A stretch of 7,060 nt of DNA from Actinomycetales bacterium (lineage in GTDB: Bacteria > Actinomycetota > Actinomycetes > Actinomycetales > Dermabacteraceae). The stretch covers positions 1 to 7,060 of the forward strand of contig JAAZLF010000210.1 in the NCBI GenBank assembly GCA_012799425.1, read 5' to 3'. The notes under the pieces were generated by a model. That model saw only the letters and a list, made by a program, of their open reading frames with translations. It was not told where the DNA came from and did no database searches. The first letter of the stretch is position 1, and each line of letters begins with the position of its first letter. Both the position numbers and the translations under genes were made by a program. Below, one piece after another: positions 1 through 7,060 of the stretch.

Positions 1-338
1 AGCCCCGGCTCGTCGGTCCACGGCGGAGAGGCCCACACCCCGAGCGGGTCTCCCGCCCCGCCGGGGAGCTCATCGGCCCTGGAGCAGGCGGTCTGCTCGT
101 CCGCTTCCGTGCACAGCTGCTCGGAGAACCTCCGCAGCGCCTCGAGGAGATGCGTCATGGCCTCAGCGGTCTCGTCCGTCCGCCGCCGGTGCTCTTCTGC
201 ATCGGGGCCGTGCCAGGCGGCGGCGTGGGCGGCCTCGAGGATCCTCTCGATCAGCTGCCGCAGCCGTGCCACGGCCGTGCGACAGGAGACGGACAGTGCG
301 GTCAGTGCCTCGGGCTCGCATCCCCAGAAAGTGTTCAT
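1..338 (-). CDS. WXG100-like helical-hairpin protein, C-terminus cut by window edge
   Basis: An open frame runs from an ATG at 338 off the left edge, 112 codons without a stop. The protein opens with MNTFWGCEPEALTALS, then two long amphipathic helices (about residues 9-40 and 45-78) joined by a turn, AWHGPDAEEH, at 41-50. W42-H43-G44 followed by PDAEEHR fits the W-x-G turn of the WXG100 (ESAT-6-like) family, small proteins usually handled by type VII secretion. After the hairpin the chain continues as a Gly/Pro-rich region (about 91-112), longer than a bare 100-residue WXG100 protein, so a C-terminal domain may lie outside the window. Cysteines at 7, 19, 76 and 85 are notable. No good ribosome-binding site precedes the ATG. 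An in-frame GTG at 362, 5 nt after GGTGAG, would add 8 residues, but the family-like N-terminus favours the ATG. The gene follows leuS on the same strand after 190 bp that contain a strong hairpin, so it is probably a separate transcript. Family assignment is inferred from the motif only; function is unknown. Confidence 0.66.
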   Translation of the reverse strand, partial: MNTFWGCEPEALTALSVSCRTAVARLRQLIERILEAAHAAAWHGPDAEEHRRRTDETAEAMTHLLEALRRFSEQLCTEADEQTACSRADELPGGAGDPLGVWASPPWTDEPG

Positions 339-445
339 GGCGCGACCGTAGACAGCGGCCACGAGCGCTCACCACGAGTGCGCCGAGTATGTGCACAACG
401 GTGTGATGTGGAGGAACGGTCGCGAGCGAAAGGCCCCCGGATGCA

Positions 446-481
446 CCATGTCCCGGGACCTTGCACAGTCCCGGGACATGG
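446..481 (-). terminator. 14-bp perfect inverted repeat after leuS, probable terminator
   Basis: Arms 446-459 (CCATGTCCCGGGAC) and 468-481 are perfectly complementary around an 8-nt loop (460-467). The hairpin starts 47 nt after the leuS stop and precedes the WXG100-like gene. It is strong enough to act as a terminator, but no T-tract follows on either strand, so a U-less terminator of the kind often seen in GC-rich actinobacteria is the inference. Each arm also contains the self-complementary decamer GTCCCGGGAC (450-459 and 468-477), so a protein-binding operator pair is the alternative reading. Confidence 0.5.
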
Positions 482-528
482 CGTCGCAGCCTGTCGGCTC
501 AGACCACGTCAGACGATGTCAGATCGCG

Positions 529-3489
<2,961 letters not shown>

Positions 3490-3498
3490 GGGGAATCG

Positions 3499-3504
3499 TC
3501 CTCC
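3499..3504 (-). promoter_or_regulatory. leuS ribosome-binding site inside a small hairpin
   Basis: Minus-strand GGAGGA lies 9 nt before the leuS ATG and fixes the start. It sits in a 4-bp hairpin, TCCT-tcgg-AGGA (3499-3510), and a GGCGG/CCGCC hairpin (3518-3530) is just upstream. Both are short; whether they limit translation is not known. Confidence 0.65.
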
Positions 3505-3560
3505 GAAGGATCATCGCGGCGGGAGCCGCCAGGCGTTGGGTGACAGGATCTCGTGACATG

Positions 3561-3584
3561 AAAAAACCCTCGCGCAGGCGAGGG
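3561..3584 (-). terminator. Intrinsic terminator in the leuS leader (attenuator)
   Basis: On the minus strand CCCTCGC (3584-3578), a 4-nt loop CTGC and GCGAGGG (3573-3567) form a 7-bp, almost all-GC stem followed directly by TTTTTT (3566-3561). This is a textbook Rho-independent terminator. It lies after a promoter and a Leu-rich leader ORF and 71 nt before the leuS ATG, so it would stop leuS transcription unless prevented. It could also stop read-through from the permease gene, but its place within the leader RNA, immediately after competing pairing segments, favours an attenuator. Confidence 0.85.
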
Positions 3585-3585
3585 G

Positions 3586-3662
3586 AGCCGCGTCGGTGCC
3601 GCACCGACGCACCGTCCACGCTCAGGAGCGCGGGGTGGGCGCGGGCCTTGTCCGACGCGGCT
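3586..3662 (-). promoter_or_regulatory. Competing RNA segments of a leucine attenuator upstream of leuS
   Basis: Three segments of leader RNA compete. Segment A (AGCCGCGTCGG, 3662-3652) starts 4 nt after the last Leu codon. Segment B is GCGTCGGTGC (3610-3601). Segment C covers 3599-3586 and contains ACCGACGCGGCT. A and C are perfectly complementary over 11 bp; B and C over 10 bp around one central base. C ends one base before the terminator stem. The B-C helix could extend weakly through GGAC (3617-3614) pairing with GCUCC at 3588-3584 (one bulge), which borrows the first base of the terminator's left arm and so might antagonise it. Proposed logic: a ribosome stalled at the Leu codons hides A and leaves B-C to form; a ribosome that reaches the TGA (3624-3622) hides B, so A-C forms and the terminator folds. 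The pairings are seen directly; which fold is terminating is inference. Confidence 0.6.
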
Positions 3663-3687
3663 GCATAAGCAGGAGCCGTCGAGTCAC
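3622..3687 (-). CDS. Leucine-rich leader peptide of leuS (21 codons)
   Basis: A 21-codon ORF starts at GTG 3687 and ends with TGA at 3624-3622. Its first residues are M(V)-T-R-R-L-L-L-M-Q, with three consecutive Leu codons CTC, CTG and CTT at positions 5-7; the rest is rich in Arg and Pro. CTT is uncommon in such GC-rich genes, and the three codons would need at least two Leu-tRNA isoacceptors. There is no Shine-Dalgarno sequence, but the GTG lies 6 nt after the TAGTAT -10 box, so the transcript would start at or next to the GTG: a leaderless ORF, common in actinobacteria. A terminator with T6 and then leuS follow. The peptide probably has no function of its own; its translation senses charged tRNA-Leu. 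Coding status rests on this arrangement, not on homology. Confidence 0.72.
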   Translation of the reverse strand: MTRRLLLMQPRRTRPAPTPRS

Positions 3688-3693
3688 CGTGTC

Positions 3694-3699
3694 ATACTA
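3694..3699 (-). promoter_or_regulatory. Probable -10 element of the leuS leader promoter (TAGTAT)
   Basis: Minus-strand TAGTAT fits the actinobacterial TANNNT -10 pattern in otherwise GC-rich DNA, 32 nt after the permease stop codon. Transcription would begin about 3687, on the GTG of the leader peptide. No convincing TTGAC-like -35 box is visible 16-19 nt upstream. Confidence 0.6.
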
Positions 3700-3730
3700 C
3701 CGCGCTCGGCAGCAGGACCGGGGCAGCGGA

Positions 3731-4657
3731 TCAGACTCCGAGCACGGCGGAGATCACCAGCAGCACCAGCACGGTGCCGATCGTGGTGATCAGCACCGTG
3801 TCCCGGGCGAGGTTCTCCGAGGCGCGGTAGCGGGCGGCGGCCACGTAGACGTTCTGCGCGGTGGGCAGGGCCGCCATCACCACGACCTCGTACAGCGAGC
3901 TGCCGCGCAGGCCCAGCAGCAGGCCGACCCCCACGGCGATGACGGGCATCAGCAGCAGCTTCGAGCTCGAGGCGACCGCTATCAGGCCGCGGTAGCCGTC
4001 GTCCTTCGCCAGCGGCCGGGAGCCGTACAGCGACAGGCCGTAGGCCAGCAGCATCGCCGGGATGGCCATGTTCGCCAGCGAGTGGACCGGCTCGAGCACG
4101 ACCGGCGGGACTTTCACGCCGGCGAGCACCAGCAGCAGGCCGACCGCCGAGGCGATGATGGTGGGGTTCGCGACGACGCTGCGCAGCACGCCCCCGAGCC
4201 CGGGGGAGTCCTCCACGGTCACCCGGTGCAGCACGAACAGGTACAGCGGCGTGTACACCGCCTGCTGGAACAGGATCACGGGAAGCGCGTGCGAGATGTC
4301 GCCGAGCACATAGGCGGCGATCGGGAAGCCCATGTTCGCGCCGTTGACCACCGAGCCGCTGATCGCGGTCATGACCAGATCCGCGCCGCGCCGCTCGGTC
4401 AGCAGTGCGACGGCCAGGAGCACGAGCGCCCCGGTGAGCAGGCCCGAGATGCCGGCGACCAGCATCGGCTTCGAGAGCACCTCGCGCACATCGGCCTCGA
4501 GCAGACCCACCAGGATCAGCGCGGGGGACGCGATGAAGAAGGTGGAACGGTTCAGGACGTAGCGGCCGTGCGGGCCGAGCACGCCGGTGCGGCCGGCCAC
4601 CCAGCCCACGCCGATCATGGCCCAGACGATGAAGAAGCCCGCGAGGACCCCGCTCAC
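3731..4657 (-). CDS. AEC-family (auxin efflux carrier type) permease
   Basis: The 308-residue protein is hydrophobic throughout, with about ten membrane segments (roughly 3-22, 36-54, 65-86, 97-118, 123-142, 163-182, 194-213, 225-250, 255-275, 287-306) and no separate soluble domain. This size and layout fit bacterial members of the AEC/BASS-like superfamily (PF03547). Family-like stretches are LNRSTFFIASPALI (35-48), SGSVVNGANMGFPIA (100-114) in the mid-protein crossover region, and ALPTAQNVYVAAARY (263-277). Members export or exchange small organic anions such as malate or other carboxylates; the substrate here cannot be read from sequence. The start is GTG; an in-frame stop lies 14 codons upstream with no other start codon between, so this start is well constrained, although no ribosome-binding site is obvious. 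It lies 103 bp downstream of panD on the same strand and ends just before the leuS leader promoter. Confidence 0.9.
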   Translation of the reverse strand: MSGVLAGFFIVWAMIGVGWVAGRTGVLGPHGRYVLNRSTFFIASPALILVGLLEADVREVLSKPMLVAGISGLLTGALVLLAVALLTERRGADLVMTAISGSVVNGANMGFPIAAYVLGDISHALPVILFQQAVYTPLYLFVLHRVTVEDSPGLGGVLRSVVANPTIIASAVGLLLVLAGVKVPPVVLEPVHSLANMAIPAMLLAYGLSLYGSRPLAKDDGYRGLIAVASSSKLLLMPVIAVGVGLLLGLRGSSLYEVVVMAALPTAQNVYVAAARYRASENLARDTVLITTIGTVLVLLVISAVLGV

Positions 4658-4693
4658 GGCACGGTCGGGAAGGAAGTCGTGATCATCGGGTCG

Positions 4694-4699
4694 ATCCTA
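4694..4699 (-). promoter_or_regulatory. Possible -10 element for the permease gene (TAGGAT)
   Basis: Minus-strand TAGGAT (TANNNT type) lies 36 nt before the permease GTG. It would give the permease its own promoter separate from panD. No matching -35 box is seen and one hexamer is weak evidence. Confidence 0.3.
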
Positions 4700-4708
4700 G
4701 ACCACCAG

Positions 4709-4726
4709 CGGGAAAGGGTCTTCCCG
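4709..4726 (-). terminator. Weak stem-loop between panD and the permease gene
   Basis: CGGGAA (4709-4714) and TTCCCG (4721-4726) form a 6-bp stem with a 6-nt loop, 34 nt after the panD stop. There is no T-tract. It may be a weak panD terminator or have no function. A second short dyad, TCGGAC-A-GTCCGA (4737-4749), lies between it and panD. Confidence 0.25.
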
Positions 4727-4760
4727 AGTTCATCCGTCGGACAGTCCGAGAGGGAGGGGG

Positions 4761-5186
4761 TCAGCGCAATCCGTGCGAGGTGCGGCCGTCGATCTGCTCG
4801 TCCATGCCGGGGACCGGCTCGGCGCCGTCGGAGCCGAGCGCCACGATGCGGTTGCTCTCGTCCACGTGGACGACGCGGGGCCGGTGCCGGGAGATCTCGG
4901 TCTCGTCCAGCTGCCCGTACGCGATGATGATGACGAGATCGCCCGGGGTGACCAGATGGGCCGCCGCGCCGTTGATCCCGATCACGCCGCTGCCGCGCTC
5001 ACCCTCGATCACGTAGGTGACCAGCCGATGACCATTGGTGATGTCCACGATCGTGACCTGCTCGTTCTCGACCAGCCCCGCCGCCTCCGTGAGGGCAGGA
5101 TCGATCGTCACCGAGCCGACGTAGTGCAGGTCTGCCTGCGTGACGGTGGCCCGGTGGATCTTCGAGGTCATCAGAGTGCGCAACAT
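4761..5186 (-). CDS. panD: Aspartate 1-decarboxylase proenzyme
   Basis: PanD converts L-aspartate to beta-alanine and CO2, supplying the beta-alanine half of pantothenate and thus coenzyme A. It is made as an inactive chain that cleaves itself between Gly24 and Ser25, turning Ser25 into a pyruvoyl cofactor; the tetramer is cytoplasmic. The sequence begins [20 protein letters not shown] and carries YVGSVTID with G24-S25 at exactly the E. coli numbering. Known active-site positions are present: K9, R54, T57, Y58, N72 and the GAAA stretch 73-76. The length of 141 residues is slightly above the E. coli enzyme because of a hydrophilic tail, as in other actinobacteria. The ATG start fits the family N-terminus. 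AGGAG lies only 2 nt upstream and GGGAG 10 nt upstream, the latter inside an inverted repeat. No panB or panC lies beside it within the window. Confidence 0.97.
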   Translation of the reverse strand: MLRTLMTSKIHRATVTQADLHYVGSVTIDPALTEAAGLVENEQVTIVDITNGHRLVTYVIEGERGSGVIGINGAAAHLVTPGDLVIIIAYGQLDETEISRHRPRVVHVDESNRIVALGSDGAEPVPGMDEQIDGRTSHGLR

Positions 5187-5196
5187 CGCTCCTATT

Positions 5197-5229
5197 CTCC
5201 CATCACTGGCGCATGCTGGATGATGGGAG
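5197..5229. repeat. 9-bp inverted repeat between divergent panD and helicase genes
   Basis: CTCCCATCA (5197-5205) and TGATGGGAG (5221-5229) are perfect inverted copies separated by 15 nt that contain GCATGC. They occupy the middle of the 68-bp region between the two divergent start codons, a usual place for an operator. In panD mRNA the downstream arm contains GGGAG, a candidate ribosome-binding site, so an RNA hairpin could also mask it. No regulator is identified. Confidence 0.45.
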
Positions 5230-5242
5230 CGTCCGTTTCGTC

Positions 5243-5248
5243 AGGAGG
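5243..5248 (+). promoter_or_regulatory. Ribosome-binding site of the DEAD-box helicase
   Basis: A perfect AGGAGG lies 6 nt before the ATG at 5255. It selects this start over an in-frame ATG 42 nt upstream that has no such site and would overlap the inverted repeat. Confidence 0.9.
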
Positions 5249-5254
5249 ATCACC

Positions 5255-6823
5255 ATGCCCAAGGCCCGCCGCCGCTCTGCCCACCGCTCGGAGCGGTTCG
5301 AGGACATGGCGCTGCCCGATGAGCTGCTCGGCGTCCTCGCCGAGCAGGGCCTCGAGCGAGCCTTCGAGATCCAGTCGGCCATCCTGCCCGATGCTCTTGC
5401 CGGCCGCGATGTGCTCGCCCGCGCCGAGACCGGTTCGGGCAAGACCCTCGCCTTCACTCTGGCCATGACCGCGCGCTTCCGTGGCCGCAAGTCGCATCGC
5501 AGGCGCCCCCTCGGCGTCGTGCTGGTGCCCACCCGCGAGCTCGCCGTGCAGGTGGTGGACACCATCCACCCCTTCGCGCGGGCAGTGGGAGTCAAGGCGC
5601 AGCTGATCGCCGGTGGCATGAACATCGAGAAGCAGGCCGACGCGGTCGCCCGCGGCGTCGGGATCGTGGTCGCCACCCCGGGGCGCCTGATCGACCTCGC
5701 CGAGCGCGGCGCGCTGCAGCTGGACCTGGTGGAGACCACCGTCATCGACGAGGCCGACCACATGGCGGACCTCGGCTTCCTGCCGGATGTCAGCGACATC
5801 CTCGCGGCGATCCCGATGGGCACCCAGAAGATGCTGTTCTCCGCGACCCTGGACGGACAGGTCGAGCAGACCGTCGACACCTTCCTGGTCGATCCGATCA
5901 GTCACGAGACCACCCCGGTCACCGCCGCGGTGGCGACGATGGAGCATCACGTGCTGGCCATCGAGCCCTCTGCCAAGCGGGAGGTCACCGCACAGCTCGC
6001 CGCGCGCAAGGGCCGCACCCTCATCTTCACCCGCACCCAGCTCGGAGCCGAAAGGGTCGCTCAGGAGCTGGTCGAGGTCGGTGTCCCCGCTGCGGCGCTG
6101 CACGGCAACAAGCAGCAGGGGCTGCGCACCAACGTGCTCGCCGGGTTCCGCGAAGGCGCCTACCCGGTGCTCGTCGCCACCGATGTGGCGGCCCGAGGCA
6201 TTCACATCGACGACGTGACGATGGTGATCCACGTCGACCCCTCCGACGAGGTCAAGGAGTACGTGCACAGGTCCGGGCGCACCGCACGCGCGGGCGCAGC
6301 AGGCAGCGTGGTGACCCTCGCCCTGCCGCACCAGATCTCGAAGACCCGCCGGATCCTCGCCGGGGCCGAGGTCGAGCCGAGCTGGGTCGAGGATGTCGCC
6401 GCTGCAGAGCACCCCGCGCTCGAGCAGCTGGGCGGTCGTGCCCCCTCCGGAGAGCCGGCCGAGGATCCGGCGACCGTCAAGTACAAGGGTGCGCCGCGCA
6501 AGCTCGACCTGAACCGCACCAGCGGGGCCGATGCCCGCAAGGCGCAGGAGCGGCGCGCGAACGAGGAGCGTCGCGCCTCCTGGGATGAGCCCGCTCCGGG
6601 GCAAGGGCGTGGGGGCGGGACCCGCTCCGGGCGGGGCTCCGGCCGGGACGGCGGGGCGCGCGGACGCGGCGCTGGAGCAGCAGGCGCGCGCGAGGGTCGA
6701 GGACGCTCCGACGGAGCGGCTCCGGGAGGGAAGCGGGGCCGGGCCGGCGGTACGGGCTCGGGGCGGGGCGGCGGACGCCCCGGCGCGCCGGGGCGTGCGC
6801 CGCGCCGTCGTGGGGGACGATGA
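5255..6823 (+). CDS. DEAD-box RNA helicase, RhlE-like, with Arg/Gly-rich tail
   Basis: This is an ATP-dependent RNA helicase, likely acting in ribosome assembly, mRNA decay or cold adaptation. The 522-residue product has all canonical motifs in order: Q motif (F15 to Q40), I AETGSGKT (57-64), Ia PTREL (92-96), GG (120-121), Ib TPGR (141-144), II DEAD (165-168), III SAT (196-198), IV LIFTRT (256-261), HGNKQQ (283-288), V ATDVAARGIHI (308-318) and VI HRSGRTARAG (338-347). HGNK rather than HGDL leans towards the RhlE subgroup. After the two RecA-like domains comes a charged linker (about 375-450, with KYKGAPRKLDLN at 409-420) and a basic Gly/Arg tail (about 451-522) with many RG and RGG steps, typical of nonspecific RNA binding. 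The start is fixed by AGGAGG 6 nt upstream. The gene is divergent from panD; the serine dehydratase gene starts 53 nt after its stop on the same strand. Subfamily is less certain than family. Confidence 0.95.
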   Translation: MPKARRRSAHRSERFEDMALPDELLGVLAEQGLERAFEIQSAILPDALAGRDVLARAETGSGKTLAFTLAMTARFRGRKSHRRRPLGVVLVPTRELAVQVVDTIHPFARAVGVKAQLIAGGMNIEKQADAVARGVGIVVATPGRLIDLAERGALQLDLVETTVIDEADHMADLGFLPDVSDILAAIPMGTQKMLFSATLDGQVEQTVDTFLVDPISHETTPVTAAVATMEHHVLAIEPSAKREVTAQLAARKGRTLIFTRTQLGAERVAQELVEVGVPAAALHGNKQQGLRTNVLAGFREGAYPVLVATDVAARGIHIDDVTMVIHVDPSDEVKEYVHRSGRTARAGAAGSVVTLALPHQISKTRRILAGAEVEPSWVEDVAAAEHPALEQLGGRAPSGEPAEDPATVKYKGAPRKLDLNRTSGADARKAQERRANEERRASWDEPAPGQGRGGGTRSGRGSGRDGGARGRGAGAAGAREGRGRSDGAAPGGKRGRAGGTGSGRGGGRPGAPGRAPRRRGGR

Positions 6824-6835
6824 GCTCCGGATCCA

Positions 6836-6853
6836 CGGCTCGACGATGAGCCG
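6836..6853 (+). terminator. Short stem-loop after the helicase gene
   Basis: CGGCTC (6836-6841) and GAGCCG (6848-6853) form a 6-bp GC stem with a 6-nt loop, 12 nt after the helicase stop and 11 nt before the next ribosome-binding site. There is no T-tract. It could be a weak terminator or an RNA processing signal between two co-transcribed genes. Confidence 0.27.
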
Positions 6854-6864
6854 GTGAGGCGCGC

Positions 6865-6870
6865 AGGAGG
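6865..6870 (+). promoter_or_regulatory. Ribosome-binding site that defines a TTG start
   Basis: A perfect AGGAGG lies 6 nt before the TTG at 6877, the same spacing as for the helicase gene. An in-frame TGA at 6847-6849 with no ATG or GTG before 6877 leaves TTG as the only reasonable start. Confidence 0.88.
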
Positions 6871-6876
6871 CACGCG

Positions 6877-7060
6877 TTGACCATCAGCACCTTCGACATG
6901 TTCACGATCGGCATCGGACCGTCGAGCTCGCACACCGTCGGGCCGATGCGTGCCGCAGGGCTGTTCGCGCGCGAGATCCTCGGCGATCCCGAGCTGGGGC
7001 CGCAGGTCGCTGACGTCTCCGTCCACCTCTACGGCTCGCTCGCCGCCACCGCGCTGGGCC
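6877..7060 (+). CDS. sdaA: L-serine dehydratase (L-serine ammonia-lyase), N-terminal part
   Basis: The first 61 codons are present; the rest lies beyond the right edge. Iron-sulfur L-serine dehydratases deaminate L-serine to pyruvate and ammonia in the cytoplasm. The N-terminus, [20 protein letters not shown] followed by MRAA, is the hallmark of the beta domain of this family, and a later stretch, [15 protein letters not shown], fits the usual LYGSLA-xT-G region. In many actinobacteria alpha and beta parts are one chain, which cannot be checked here, so the symbol rests on family habit. The TTG start follows AGGAGG by 6 nt. The gene starts 53 nt after the helicase stop on the same strand, so co-transcription is possible though no functional link is evident. 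Confidence 0.92.
   Translation, partial: MTISTFDMFTIGIGPSSSHTVGPMRAAGLFAREILGDPELGPQVADVSVHLYGSLAATALG

Noticed and set aside
163..396. 77-codon minus-strand ORF beginning MHILGALVV
   Set aside because: It overlaps the WXG100-like gene in another frame, has Arg-rich shadow composition, and has no motif.
379..398. TGTGCACA palindrome upstream of the WXG100-like gene as a regulator site
   Set aside because: It is only 8 bp and symmetry does not extend outward, too short to support an operator call.
3586..3687. T-box riboswitch for leuS
   Set aside because: GGTGCGGCACCGACGCGG loosely resembles the T-box core, but it is interrupted, it is better explained by a perfect inverted repeat, and there is only about 80 nt of RNA before it, too little for a normal specifier stem. 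The Leu-codon ORF is the better explanation.
3596..4927. 443-codon plus-strand open frame opposite the permease
   Set aside because: It is rich in His, Gln, Arg and Asp, the expected complement of a hydrophobic membrane-protein gene, and has no start signals.
5192..6604. 470-codon open frame on the minus strand opposite the helicase
   Set aside because: It is antisense to all the canonical DEAD-box motifs, has no recognisable motif, and its composition is that of a shadow frame.

Overview
The window is about 7 kb of very GC-rich DNA whose gene content points to an actinobacterium. The LeuRS has the actinobacterial KMGKS signature loop and an insert in place of the zinc-knuckle cysteines. Starts are GTG and TTG as well as ATG, one leader looks leaderless (TANNNT followed 6 nt later by GTG), and a WXG100-type gene is present. 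A Dermabacteraceae/Brachybacterium-like host is my guess from protein style only and is not proven.

Layout: five minus-strand genes fill the left two thirds. Read in their own direction, right to left, they are panD (aspartate 1-decarboxylase, 4761-5186), an AEC-family permease (3731-4657), a short leucine leader peptide (3622-3687), leuS (529-3489), and a WXG100-like helical-hairpin protein cut by the left edge (1-338). Divergent from panD on the plus strand are an RhlE-like DEAD-box RNA helicase with a long Arg/Gly-rich tail (5255-6823) and the first 61 codons of an L-serine dehydratase (6877 to the right edge). No gene-free stretch exceeds 300 bases. The longest is 3490-3730, interrupted only by the leader peptide, and it is the most interesting part of the window.

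Main discovery candidate: leuS appears to be controlled by ribosome-mediated transcription attenuation. A TAGTAT -10 element lies 6 nt before a GTG that opens a 21-codon ORF with three consecutive Leu codons (CTC CTG CTT). Just after these codons comes a segment (A) that can pair perfectly over 11 bp with segment C. C can instead form a 10-bp inverted repeat with segment B. Directly after C is an intrinsic terminator, a 7-bp GC stem followed by TTTTTT, 71 nt before the leuS start. This is the expected layout for sensing charged tRNA-Leu and adjusting leucyl-tRNA synthetase, analogous to pheM-pheST in E. coli.

Other structures: a 14-bp perfect inverted repeat lies after leuS (446-481) and is probably a transcription terminator. 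A 9-bp inverted repeat (5197-5229) sits between the divergent panD and helicase starts and overlaps a possible panD ribosome-binding site. Apart from leader-leuS, the genes look like a housekeeping neighbourhood and not a single pathway.
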